Source: Clostridia bacterium (GTDB lineage: Bacteria > Bacillota > Clostridia > Christensenellales > CAG-138). Taken from it: a stretch of 12,583 nucleotides of DNA. This document shows, in pieces, positions 1 to 6,919 of this stretch; positions within the stretch are counted from its first letter, which is position 1, and every line of letters starts with the position of its first letter. Made by a program: the position numbers and the translations under genes. The DNA lies in NCBI GenBank assembly GCA_016296415.1, contig JAEDJH010000046.1, positions 1-12,583 of the forward strand, in the 5' to 3' direction. Under the pieces are notes generated by a model. That model worked only from the letters and a program-made list of their open reading frames with translations, did not search any database and was not told where the DNA came from.

Positions 1-1
1 T

Positions 2-388
2 ATGAATGGCACAAAGGTTGCCGACCTTGTTACTATTTCCGGTGATGTACATCATATTTTCCCGCGTGCATACCTCAAGAAAAATGGTGTAATAAGTAAA
101 ACCAAATATAATCAGGTCGCAAACTATATTTATCTTGATACGCAGGTAAATAAGGCAATCAGCGATGATGCGCCCACCGTATATTTTGGAAAGGTAAAAC
201 GGCAATGCGAAACGAAACTGATTGAGTTGGGGAATATTGCGGATGCAACATTGCTTGCCGCCAACCTTGCAGAAAACTGTATTCCCGAAGACACCGATAC
301 AATGAATGTGAGTGCATACGATGACTTTCTCCGTGAACGCCGCAAGATGATGGCGGCTTTGATCGAGAGGTATTATAAACGATTGTAG
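2..388 (+). CDS. C-terminal part of a DUF262/DUF1524 (GmrSD-like) HNH-type protein, cut by the window edge
   Basis: Only the last 128 residues are in the window; the reading frame is open at the left edge, so the Met at base 2 is probably internal. The visible part has the DUF1524 signature: a DVHHIFPRAYL motif near residues 16-26 (HNH-like histidines 17 and 18), then YNQVANYIYLD near 36-46, and an N-K-x-I-S-D-x-x-P stretch ending in VYF. In GmrSD-type restriction enzymes and their relatives, DUF1524 is the C-terminal nuclease half and DUF262 the N-terminal NTP-binding half. No SD-like site precedes base 2 because the sequence begins there. The gene is AT-richer by eye than its neighbours, which fits an acquired defence or accessory gene. 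Family assignment is fairly sure; whether the whole gene is intact, and its target, cannot be seen. Confidence 0.8.
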   Translation: MNGTKVADLVTISGDVHHIFPRAYLKKNGVISKTKYNQVANYIYLDTQVNKAISDDAPTVYFGKVKRQCETKLIELGNIADATLLAANLAENCIPEDTDTMNVSAYDDFLRERRKMMAALIERYYKRL

Positions 389-394
389 TGCAGA

Positions 395-420
395 ATTGGG
401 AACAAACTTCCCGATCTTTC
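395..420 (+). terminator. Weak hairpin after the DUF1524 gene
   Basis: An 8-bp stem with one G-T wobble (ATTGGGAA at 395-402 pairing with TTCCCGAT at 408-415, loop CAAAC) lies 6 bases after the stop codon. It is followed by CTTTC rather than a clean T-run, so it would be a poor intrinsic terminator. It may simply be a 3' end hairpin. The rest of 389-524 shows no gene; a 6-bp inverted repeat (CAATCG at 489-494, CGATTG at 505-510) sits just before the next ribosome site. Confidence 0.35.
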
Positions 421-524
421 CCCCTATGCCAAATAACTACCATATCGGCGGAGAAATTTGTGCAAAGTCGAAATAACTGTATTTTTTAACAATCGGGACA
501 AGGCTCGATTGACGGGAGGATAAT

Positions 525-851
525 ATGGAGAAGAAAATACAGCGTGTCAAGCGCATGGAAACGCTCCTCGATCGGGGCAATGCGGCGGTGGCGGCGCTTT
601 TGGAGGCTGTCGAGGCGTATTTGGAGGAAGAAGCTTCGATTCGGGAACTGGAAGCCTACTATTTGGGCAGGGAATGGCGTGAGGATTTTGAGGCAGACGA
701 AGCCGGTATGTTTCCAAGCGGTATGAAACGGGGCGTTTTGTCGGAGGATGCCGTTTACAATCTGCTTGCGGACGAGGAACATCTGCGGATATTGATGACG
801 CAGGTAGCACAGCTGTTGGAAAAAAGACGGGCAACAGCGGGTGAGGAATAA
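525..851 (+). CDS. DUF4298 domain-containing protein
   Basis: A 108-residue soluble, highly charged protein that matches the DUF4298 family along its length. The N-terminal 50 residues are a predicted helix/coiled coil rich in Glu, Lys and Leu (IQRVKRMETLLDRGNAAV onward). It is followed by the family's conserved core: YYLGREWREDFEADEAG near residues 45-61 and RGVLSEDAVYNLL near 69-81. The start is well supported by GGGAGG at 514-519, five bases before the ATG. No signal peptide or membrane segment is visible. The family has no established biochemical role that I know of; members are short stand-alone proteins in Firmicutes. It lies 136 bases after the DUF1524 gene and converges on gdhA. Family call is confident, function unknown. 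Confidence 0.85.
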   Translation: MEKKIQRVKRMETLLDRGNAAVAALLEAVEAYLEEEASIRELEAYYLGREWREDFEADEAGMFPSGMKRGVLSEDAVYNLLADEEHLRILMTQVAQLLEKRRATAGEE

Positions 852-921
852 CCCGTTTCGTATCACCTGCGAATTGCCGGATGATGACAGGCAGCTTATA
901 TGACAAGGAATGAGGACAGAG

Positions 922-950
922 AAAGGCATCGCCGGAGCGATGCCTTTTTT
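922..950 (+). terminator. Intrinsic terminator between DUF4298 gene and gdhA
   Basis: AAAGGCATCG (922-931) pairs perfectly with CGATGCCTTT (938-947), extendable by one C-G pair to leave a CGGA tetraloop, and the T-run continues to 950. This is a textbook rho-independent terminator for the plus-strand DUF4298 transcript. On the minus strand it is followed by TTTCTCT, so it may also help end gdhA. A second small hairpin (GGGCT 954-958 with AGCCC 963-967) lies between it and the gdhA stop. Confidence 0.85.
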
Positions 951-986
951 GCGGGGCTTTTAAGCCCTCGTGTTGGTTTTGATTTA

Positions 987-2333
987 TCAGACAATACCCT
1001 GTGCGAGCATTGCATCGGCAATCTTCATGAAGCCTGCGATGTTGCCGCCTGCAACGAGGTTGTAGCCGAGGCCGTACTGCTCTGCGGTGTCGGCGGATAC
1101 CTTGTGGATGTTGTACATGATGGTCTTGAGCTTCTCGTCAACTTCTTCTCTGGACCAGCTGAGGCGCTCGGAGTTCTGGCTCATCTCGAGGGAGGAAACA
1201 GCAACGCCGCCTGCGTTAACAGCCTTGGAAGGAGCTACGATGAGGCCCTCGTTCATGAGGTAAGCGAGAGCTTCGTTGGTGGTGGGCATGTTTGCAACTT
1301 CGATGTAGTACTTGGTACCGTTGTTGCGGATTGCCTCTGCCTCGGGCATGCCGATCTCGTTCTGATATGCGCAGGGCATGCAGATATCGAACTTGCGGCC
1401 CCAGGGCTTCTGCTTCGGGAAGAACTCTACGCCGAACTTGTCTGCGTAATCCTGTACGCGGTTGCGGCCGGAAGCACGCATCTCGAGCATATAGTTGATC
1501 TTCTCTTCGGTGACAACGCCGTCCGGATCGTAGATGTAACCGTCGGGACCTGCGAGGGTGACGACCTTTGCGCCGAGCTCGGCAGCCTTCTTGGCTACGC
1601 CCCAGGAAACGTTACCGAAGCCGGAGATACCGATGATCTTGCCTTCGATGGTGTCGTTCTCATGCTTGAGAACTTCGTTAAGGTAATAAACAGCACCGAA
1701 ACCGGTTGCTTCGGGACGGATAAGGCTTCCGCCGTAGGAGAGACCCTTGCCGGTGAGAACGCCGTTCTCGTAAGCGCCGACTATGCGCTTATACTGACCG
1801 AAGAGGTAGCCGATCTCACGTCCGCCAACGCCGATATCGCCTGCGGGAACGTCGATGTTGGGACCAATGTGACGGTAGAGCTCGGTCATGAAGGCCTGGC
1901 AGAAACGCATGATTTCGCCGTCGCTCTTGCCGTTGGGATCGAAGTCGGAGCCGCCCTTACCGCCGCCGATGGGGAGGGAGGTGAGGCTGTTTTTGAAGAT
2001 CTGCTCGAAGCCGAGGAACTTCAAAACGCTGAGGTTTACGTGGGAAGCGAAGCGGAGACCGCCTTTGTACGGGCCGATTGCGCTGTTGAACTGTACCCTG
2101 TAACCACGGTTTACCTGTACGTTGCCGTTGTCGTCAACCCAGGATACTCTGAACTGGATTGCTCTTTCCGGCTCGGTCAGTCTTTCAAACAGAGCGGTGT
2201 TCTGATACTCGGGGTGCTTCTCAACAACAACTTCGAGGGATCTGAGTACCTCTTCGACTGTCTGCAGGAACTCGGGCTCGTTAGCGTTGCGCTTTCTTAC
2301 CTTTTCCAATACTTCTTCAATGTAAGCGTTCAC
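987..2333 (-). CDS. gdhA: Glutamate dehydrogenase, hexameric clostridial type, probably NAD-preferring
   Basis: Catalyses reversible oxidative deamination of glutamate to 2-oxoglutarate and ammonia in the cytoplasm. The 448-residue protein covers the full family length. Visible signatures: GPYKGGLRF (87-95), PIGGGKGGSDFDP (121-133) with the catalytic lysine K126, DVPAGDIGVG (161-170) with catalytic D166, and the Rossmann loop SGFGNV (237-242). F239 and P263 match, with an offset of one, residues tied to NAD use in the C. symbiosum enzyme as I recall it. The start is the GTG at 2333: the minus strand reads GGAGGT, seven bases, then GTG. The in-frame ATG nine codons further upstream would place the ribosome site inside the gene. 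The gene has its own promoter and a 5' leader with hairpins. Codons are strongly biased (Ile mostly ATC/ATT, unlike the ATA-rich neighbours), suggesting high expression. Confidence 0.97.
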   Translation of the reverse strand: MNAYIEEVLEKVRKRNANEPEFLQTVEEVLRSLEVVVEKHPEYQNTALFERLTEPERAIQFRVSWVDDNGNVQVNRGYRVQFNSAIGPYKGGLRFASHVNLSVLKFLGFEQIFKNSLTSLPIGGGKGGSDFDPNGKSDGEIMRFCQAFMTELYRHIGPNIDVPAGDIGVGGREIGYLFGQYKRIVGAYENGVLTGKGLSYGGSLIRPEATGFGAVYYLNEVLKHENDTIEGKIIGISGFGNVSWGVAKKAAELGAKVVTLAGPDGYIYDPDGVVTEEKINYMLEMRASGRNRVQDYADKFGVEFFPKQKPWGRKFDICMPCAYQNEIGMPEAEAIRNNGTKYYIEVANMPTTNEALAYLMNEGLIVAPSKAVNAGGVAVSSLEMSQNSERLSWSREEVDEKLKTIMYNIHKVSADTAEQYGLGYNLVAGGNIAGFMKIADAMLAQGIV

Positions 2334-2369
2334 GGAAATTACCTCCATCAAGTAATACAAATATTTTCC

Positions 2370-2410
2370 ATACCATAAAAACCTATGGTATATTGCGGTA
2401 TTTATCCCGC
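2370..2410 (-). promoter_or_regulatory. gdhA leader with two inverted repeats
   Basis: Between the gdhA promoter and its ribosome site lie two inverted repeats. The first is a perfect 8-bp pair (ATACCATA at 2370-2377 and TATGGTAT at 2384-2391, 6-base spacer). The second is a 4-bp GC pair (GCGG 2395-2398 with CCGC 2407-2410). The larger one ends about 24 bases before the ribosome site GGAGGT (2341-2346 on the plus-strand numbering). They could be an mRNA 5' stem-loop or a dimeric repressor site overlapping the start of the transcript; the sequence does not decide between these. Confidence 0.45.
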
Positions 2411-2417
2411 TAAAATA

Positions 2418-2446
2418 ATCTTATTACCCGACCTATCCATTGTCAA
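2418..2446 (-). promoter_or_regulatory. Housekeeping (sigma-A type) promoter of gdhA
   Basis: On the minus strand a perfect -35 box TTGACA (2441-2446) is followed after exactly 17 bases by TAAGAT (2418-2423), five of six matches to TATAAT. Transcription would start near 2411, giving a leader of about 78 bases before the GTG start. It lies outside the upstream lipoprotein gene, so gdhA can be transcribed independently. Confidence 0.8.
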
Positions 2447-2477
2447 GCTAATAAGGATAATATAATTTCTATAATCT

Positions 2478-2497
2478 TCAAAAAATATCTTTTTTGA
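2478..2497 (-). terminator. AT-rich hairpin after the small lipoprotein gene
   Basis: A perfect 8-bp inverted repeat, TCAAAAAA (2478-2485) and TTTTTTGA (2490-2497) with a 4-base loop, sits about 20 bases past the lipoprotein stop codon. Read on the minus strand the second arm ends in a T-run, so it may act as a weak terminator that separates this gene from gdhA. With only A-T pairs in most of the stem it is not a strong one. Confidence 0.4.
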
Positions 2498-2516
2498 CGT
2501 TTTACCCCCCGTAATT

Positions 2517-2999
2517 TTACGCTTTGGGACGAAACTTCTCCGTAAAATCGGAGATCCATGCGTCGTCAGGGGACTCGATGACCGAAAAAGGCTCTCTCAT
2601 CGTTCCGTCGTCGGGGAAGATGTAGAGGGTGACGGTACGCCGTTCGCCCGCATGAGTCCTGAGATAAAACAGCGCATAGGGTACGTAGCCGTCACGGTAA
2701 ATGAGCACCGTGGCTATGCCGGAATCCTGCCTTTGCAGGCGTGAATAGTGTGCGTCTGCAATAAAAGGCACGCTTGCCTCCGCCGTGAAGCCCTCCGAAT
2801 CGGTGATCAGCCGATCGCCGGTTTCGGGTATGACCACTGCGGCGCCGGATACCGGCTTGCCCGAAAAGCCGTCCTTTACACATACGGTGAGCGTGAAAGC
2901 TTCCTTTTTTGGCAAAAAAACGCAGCCCGCCAGAAGCATTGCTGCCGCCGCAAGCACCGAAACGACCGCTATAAATGTAAAATTTCTTCTAATTGTCAC
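2517..2999 (-). CDS. Small lipoprotein with carboxypeptidase-regulatory-like domain
   Basis: A 160-residue secreted lipoprotein. The N-terminus is a signal peptide: basic MTIRRN, a hydrophobic stretch 9-23, then the lipobox LAGC with the lipid-modified Cys at 26. After that, residues about 35-85 (FTLTVCVKDGFSGKPVSGA, VVIPETG, TDSEGF) look like the beta-sandwich CarboxypepD-reg/SpaA-like fold, where V-x-D-x-x-x-G-x-P-V-x-G-A and T-D-x-x-G are typical. The remainder (YRDGYVPYALFYLRTHAGERRTVTLYIFP split over 101-130) continues the beta-rich pattern. The start is GTG at 2999 with GGAAAGG nine bases upstream on the minus strand. It is divergent from pgi; its own promoter is not obvious. Probably anchored on the outer face of the membrane; the ligand or partner is unknown. 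Confidence 0.75.
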   Translation of the reverse strand: MTIRRNFTFIAVVSVLAAAAMLLAGCVFLPKKEAFTLTVCVKDGFSGKPVSGAAVVIPETGDRLITDSEGFTAEASVPFIADAHYSRLQRQDSGIATVLIYRDGYVPYALFYLRTHAGERRTVTLYIFPDDGTMREPFSVIESPDDAWISDFTEKFRPKA

Positions 3000-3028
3000 G
3001 AAAACAGACCTTTCCGCATTATGTTCTT

Positions 3029-3057
3029 TTGTAATCTATGCCGATATGTGTTATAAT
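3029..3057 (+). promoter_or_regulatory. Extended -10 housekeeping promoter of pgi
   Basis: TTGTAA (3029-3034) and a perfect TATAAT (3052-3057) are separated by 17 bases, and TG at 3049-3050 forms an extended -10 element. Transcription would begin near 3064, about 30 bases before the pgi start codon. It lies in the 93-base gap between the divergent lipoprotein gene and pgi. Confidence 0.8.
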
Positions 3058-3092
3058 TATTTATTAAAATGCGTTCTAAAGGAGATACGACT

Positions 3093-4490
3093 ATGGAAAA
3101 GGCTCGTATTCGGTTGGATTATAACGGCATGATGAGCGAAAATGTCGGTAAAAACGGCATAACGCCCGAGGAGCTGGAGGCAAACAGACCGCTGTACGAA
3201 AAAGCGGCAGCCGCAATGCGTGAAAAGCGCAGCATGATGAAGTGGCGTGAATTGCCGCATAATCAGGGCGATACGGTTAAGGAAATAAAGCGCATCGCCG
3301 AAAAGATAAGAAGCAGCTGCGAGAGCTTCGTTATACTCGGCATCGGAGGCAGTGCGCTCGGTCCGATAGCGGTGCATCAGGCGCTGTGCCATTTGAGATA
3401 CAACGAGCTTCCAAGGGAAAAAAGAAGCGGGCCGAGGCTTTATGTTGAGGACAACGTCGATCCCGAAAGAATGAGCTCCCTGCTCGACATTATAGACCCG
3501 TCCGCCACGGTTTTCAATGTGATAACCAAATCGGGCAGCACCTCCGAGACCATGTCGCAGCTTTTGATCGTTTCGGATATGCTGAAGCGGACTGTCGGCG
3601 AGGGCTGGACGGAGCATATAGTTGCCACGACCGACGAGAAAAAGGGGAATTTGATAAAAATAGCGGGCGAGCTTGGGCTTGAAACGCTGTGCGTTCCCGA
3701 CGGCGTCGGCGGACGCTTCAGCGAGCTTTCGCCCGTGGGACTTTTGTGTGCGGCTGTGTGCGGAATAGACATAGACGCCCTGCTGGACGGTGCGAGGTTT
3801 ATGGACGAGCTTTGCGAAAACGGCAATATCTTTGAAAATCCCGCATATATGTCGGCGGCACTCGAAGTGCTTGCAATGAAGAAGGGCTGCAACATCTCAG
3901 TCATGATGCCCTACGCCGACTCGCTCAAATTTATGACGGACTGGTATGCGCAGCTTTGGGCGGAGTCGCTCGGCAAGCTTGCGGATAACGATGGCAGAAT
4001 CGTCAGAACGGGGCAAACGCCGGTCAAGGCGATGGGCGTTACCGACCAGCATTCGCAGGTACAGCTGTACACCGAGGGTCCGTTTGATAAAACGGTCACT
4101 TTTGTCGGCGTGGATAAATACCGGACAGAGGTGAAAATACCGCACGCATTCGACCATATACCGAACGTTGCGTTTTTAAGCGGTCATACGCTGAACGAAT
4201 TGATAAAGGCGGAGCAGGCGGCGACGGAGTATGCGGTGAGAAAGAGCGGTCATCTGTCAAAGACGATCACCCTGCCCGAAGTGAACGCTTTCACCGTCGG
4301 ACAGCTTTTGTATATGCTTGAGGTGCAGACGGCGTTTGCGGGCGAGCTTTTGAATATCAACGCATTCGACCAGCCCGGCGTTGAGGAGGGCAAGAATGCG
4401 ACCTATGCGCTTCTCGGCAAAGAGGGCTTTGAGGAAAAGCGTGCGGAGCTTGAAGCCGAAACAGCAAGAAACAGCAGATTTGTGATATGA
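3093..4490 (+). CDS. pgi: Glucose-6-phosphate isomerase
   Basis: Interconverts glucose-6-phosphate and fructose-6-phosphate in the cytoplasm (glycolysis and gluconeogenesis; fructose-6-phosphate also feeds amino-sugar and wall synthesis). The 465 residues fit the short bacterial form. Sugar-phosphate binding motifs are GIGGSALGP (83-91) and TKSGSTSE (145-152). GGRFSELSPVGL (206-217) is the classic PGI signature region. The catalytic residues appear intact: E291 in AESLGK, H320 in DQHSQ, and K434 in FDQPGVEEGK. The start chosen is the ATG at 3093, preceded by AAAGGAGA (3078-3085); an in-frame ATG at 3069 lies upstream of that site and very near the predicted transcript start, so is less likely. 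The next gene begins 36 bases downstream with no strong terminator between, so readthrough toward rodA is likely. Confidence 0.97.
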   Translation: MEKARIRLDYNGMMSENVGKNGITPEELEANRPLYEKAAAAMREKRSMMKWRELPHNQGDTVKEIKRIAEKIRSSCESFVILGIGGSALGPIAVHQALCHLRYNELPREKRSGPRLYVEDNVDPERMSSLLDIIDPSATVFNVITKSGSTSETMSQLLIVSDMLKRTVGEGWTEHIVATTDEKKGNLIKIAGELGLETLCVPDGVGGRFSELSPVGLLCAAVCGIDIDALLDGARFMDELCENGNIFENPAYMSAALEVLAMKKGCNISVMMPYADSLKFMTDWYAQLWAESLGKLADNDGRIVRTGQTPVKAMGVTDQHSQVQLYTEGPFDKTVTFVGVDKYRTEVKIPHAFDHIPNVAFLSGHTLNELIKAEQAATEYAVRKSGHLSKTITLPEVNAFTVGQLLYMLEVQTAFAGELLNINAFDQPGVEEGKNATYALLGKEGFEEKRAELEAETARNSRFVI

Positions 4491-4497
4491 TTTGCAG

Positions 4498-4512
4498 GCG
4501 GTATCAGACCGC
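4498..4512 (+). other. Small hairpin between pgi and the lipoprotein gene
   Basis: GCGGT (4498-4502) and ACCGC (4508-4512) form a 5-bp stem with loop ATCAG, ending two bases before the ribosome site GGAGG (4516-4520) of the next gene. No T-run follows, so it is not a terminator; it could be a cleavage or stability element in a joint transcript. Confidence 0.3.
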
Positions 4513-4526
4513 ATCGGAGGTTTAGT

Positions 4527-5672
4527 TTGAAAAAGGTTATTACCGTATTATTGGCATTTTTGATGCTGGCGGCGTGCGTTGGATGCGGCGAAGCAAAGCC
4601 TACGGAGGCACAGCCCACCGAAACGCCCGACCCGACGGAGACTCCCGTGCCGGCGACCGAGGCGCCGAAGATAAACGAGAAAATAGGCTTTATCGCAAGG
4701 GATGACGGCGATATAAAGTCCGCCGCAATGATGCACGGCTTTTTAAAGACGGCGGAGCTTCTGGACAGACCGTCGGTGCTGCTTCGATACGAGGGCACAG
4801 GGGCAAAGGCTGCCGTGGAAAAGGCGCTCGAGGAGGGCTGCAAGGGAATACTCATAAGCTATGACGGCGGAAAAAACGCCGATGCGATAGCCTATGCAAA
4901 GGAAAACGGAATGAGCGTCGTTGTGCCTTACGACCGCTGCGACGATGAAAACGTGGATGCAAATGCTTACGCCTATGACGAAAACAGGGCGGAGGAGATC
5001 GCCCTCAGCATGGGCAACCGCATGAAGGAAAGGGACCTCAAGACGGGCTATGTGCTTGTTTACGGCAAGGAGCCCGATGCGGTGTATAATGTGCTGAAAA
5101 GCGTTTTTGCCGAGCATTATCCTCAATACGGCGTTATTTCGTTCACGAGAACCGCCGCCGCGGAGGAGGACGCAATAGCGGAGCTTTCGCAGTTTATACT
5201 GTTTAACCGTTATATAAAGGGTCTTGTTGCGGCAGACAGCGAGGACACGGTGGTTGCGTACAAGGCAAGACAGAGGGCGATAAACGATTTCAGGAAAAAC
5301 GGCACGCCGGAGGTTTCACCTACACCTACCCCCGACCCTGCAGCGACGGCGGCACCCGATGCAGCGTCGGATATGCCGGCGTATTCCGAAAGCCTGCTTA
5401 AAACCATACTCATAAGCGTGTACGGAATGAATATAAGCGACGAAAGCATGGAGCTGCTGTCCGACGAGGATATATATGCGCTGAGCATAGAGCCGTTCTA
5501 TGAGTCCGCCGTTTACTCCACAATGCTGCTTGACAGGCTGCTCATAGGGGACGAGGTGGAAACGTCGATAAGGATAATGTACCCGATCGTCAAGATAGAT
5601 ACGTATGAGCAGTATTTGCTTATTTACGAGGAAATAAAGGATATGTTCGGACTTTCCGGAGCGGAGGAATGA
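4527..5672 (+). CDS. Lipoprotein with shortened periplasmic-binding-protein-like domain and novel C-terminal domain
   Basis: A 381-residue secreted lipoprotein. The start is TTG at 4527, six bases after CGGAGG. Signal peptide 1-16 ends in lipobox LAAC (Cys17). A Pro/Thr/Glu-rich linker (25-47, repeated PTE/TP) leads to a domain at 48-258 resembling type I periplasmic sugar-binding proteins: KIGFIARDDGD, then EGCKGILISYDG, AKENGMSVVVPYD and KGLVAADSEDTVVAYKARQ, which match the alternating strand-helix pattern. Where that family normally continues with the last strands and hinge, this protein has a second Pro/Thr/Ala linker (264-283) and a roughly 98-residue acidic C-terminal part (284-381) that I do not recognise. 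No transporter permease or ATPase gene is adjacent. It lies between pgi and rodA, eight bases before rodA, so may act in envelope sensing rather than uptake; that is inference. Confidence 0.7.
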   Translation: MKKVITVLLAFLMLAACVGCGEAKPTEAQPTETPDPTETPVPATEAPKINEKIGFIARDDGDIKSAAMMHGFLKTAELLDRPSVLLRYEGTGAKAAVEKALEEGCKGILISYDGGKNADAIAYAKENGMSVVVPYDRCDDENVDANAYAYDENRAEEIALSMGNRMKERDLKTGYVLVYGKEPDAVYNVLKSVFAEHYPQYGVISFTRTAAAEEDAIAELSQFILFNRYIKGLVAADSEDTVVAYKARQRAINDFRKNGTPEVSPTPTPDPAATAAPDAASDMPAYSESLLKTILISVYGMNISDESMELLSDEDIYALSIEPFYESAVYSTMLLDRLLIGDEVETSIRIMYPIVKIDTYEQYLLIYEEIKDMFGLSGAEE

Positions 5673-5680
5673 TCTGACGG

Positions 5681-6862
5681 GTGAGCAGAAAACGGGAAAG
5701 CATAATAGCGCACTTTGACTGGTTCACGCTGGTGACGGTGTTTGCCCTGGTAGCCTTCGGGCTGATAAGCCTTGCGAGCATAATGGCAACTCCGTTTACC
5801 GGCGAGGAGCAGGGGCTGAGTGCGTACGTGGAAAAGCTGAATCTCGAATACGTTGTGCGGCAGGCGCAGAATTTTATGGTGGGTCTTGCCGCTATGCTTG
5901 TTATACTCGTTTTCGACTATGAGATTTACAAGCCTCTCATAAACTACGCATACATAGGTATAATTGCACTGCTGGCGCTTTTGTACGCCGTCGGTGCGGT
6001 AAGGGGCGGCGCTCAGGCGTGGTTTGCGCTCGACAGGCTGAACCGGGCACTGCAGCCTTCGGAGATAGGCAAGGTTGTTTTGATAATAATGCTGTCCAAG
6101 TACGTGTCAAAGGGCATGGAAAAGACGGGAAAGCTGCACAGCTTCAAGGATATAGCCATCGCCCTCGGCGTTGCGCTTTTGCCGATAGGACTTGTCGCCG
6201 TTCAGCCGGACCTCGGCACCGCCGCCGTTTATGCGGTAATAATGATTTTCATTTTGTTTATCGGAAGGATAAGCTGGCAATGGATAGGCATCAGTCTGGG
6301 CGTTTTTGCGTTTGCCGTGGTTGCGGCATATATAGTAATGCTCAAATTCTTTGACATCTCGATATTTGAATACGTTGCGGACAGATTTACCTCCTTTGCC
6401 AACCCCGAAGCGGATCCGCTCGACGCAGGGTACCACATGGTGCAGTCGAAAATGGCGATAGGCTCGGGACAGATGTGGGGCAAGGGCTTTTTCTCTGCGG
6501 GCACGCTTGCACAGCTTCACTACGTTCCCGAAAGACATACCGACTTCATATTCGCGGGAATAGGCGAAGGCGTGGGATTTGTGGGCGGTGCGGCGGTCAT
6601 CGTGGCGTATTTTGTACTGCTGTTCAGGTGGATGTGGATATCCTACAGGGCAAGGGACAGCTTTGGGGCCTGCATTGCGGCGGGCTGCATGGCGATGATA
6701 CTTGCGCACGTCTTTGAAAATATCGGAATGAACATCGGACTTATGCCGGTAACGGGCATACCCCTGCCTTTTATCAGCTACGGGGGCTCCAACCTGCTTG
6801 CGTCGATGATGTGCGTGGGGCTTGTTATAAATGTAAATATGAGGCGCTTTAAGGAGAGATAA
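5681..6862 (+). CDS. rodA: SEDS-family peptidoglycan glycosyltransferase, RodA-like
   Basis: A 393-residue polytopic membrane protein of the RodA/FtsW/SpoVE family, which polymerises lipid II into glycan strands together with a class B penicillin-binding protein. Hydrophobic segments run throughout (about ten). Conserved loops: GAQAWFALDRLNRALQPSE (110-128), QPDLGTA (175-181), PERHTDFIF (283-291) with the Asp288 believed catalytic in SEDS enzymes, and the C-terminal signature ENIGMNIGLMPVTGIPLPF then ISYGGSNL (346-372). RodA rather than FtsW is favoured by NIGLMPVTGIPLPF and by the neighbouring spoIVF-like genes. GEGVGF follows the catalytic loop where GEELGF is common. The GTG start is eight bases after the preceding stop; the nearest ribosome site (GGAGG at 5663-5667) is 13 bases away, so coupling to the upstream gene is likely. 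No mreBCD or minCDE genes precede it here. Confidence 0.9.
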   Translation: MSRKRESIIAHFDWFTLVTVFALVAFGLISLASIMATPFTGEEQGLSAYVEKLNLEYVVRQAQNFMVGLAAMLVILVFDYEIYKPLINYAYIGIIALLALLYAVGAVRGGAQAWFALDRLNRALQPSEIGKVVLIIMLSKYVSKGMEKTGKLHSFKDIAIALGVALLPIGLVAVQPDLGTAAVYAVIMIFILFIGRISWQWIGISLGVFAFAVVAAYIVMLKFFDISIFEYVADRFTSFANPEADPLDAGYHMVQSKMAIGSGQMWGKGFFSAGTLAQLHYVPERHTDFIFAGIGEGVGFVGGAAVIVAYFVLLFRWMWISYRARDSFGACIAAGCMAMILAHVFENIGMNIGLMPVTGIPLPFISYGGSNLLASMMCVGLVINVNMRRFKER

Positions 6863-6919
6863 TCGTACGCATTCGGGCATATCTATATTCCGAGATAAGT
6901 TTCGGAGGTCGTAAAGAAT

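Noticed and set aside
389..524. A promoter or small gene in the gap before the DUF4298 gene
   Set aside because: TTGTGC and TATTTT about 16 bases apart match too poorly, and no open frame with a ribosome site is present.
900..2378. A 492-codon open frame on the plus strand, opposite gdhA
   Set aside because: It is longer than gdhA but has no ribosome site and no recognisable domain, and it runs through the gdhA terminator and leader. Long antisense frames opposite strongly codon-biased genes such as GDH are a known artefact.
3000..3062. A promoter for the small minus-strand lipoprotein gene
   Set aside because: A CATAAT lies upstream on the minus strand, but no acceptable -35 is found at the right spacing.
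6859..6885. Possible sigma-E type promoter before the SpoIVFA-like gene (ATAA and CATATCTA, 15 bases apart)
   Set aside because: Only the first four bases of the -10 fit the CATACAAT consensus; too weak to list even though sigma-E control would suit spoIVF genes.
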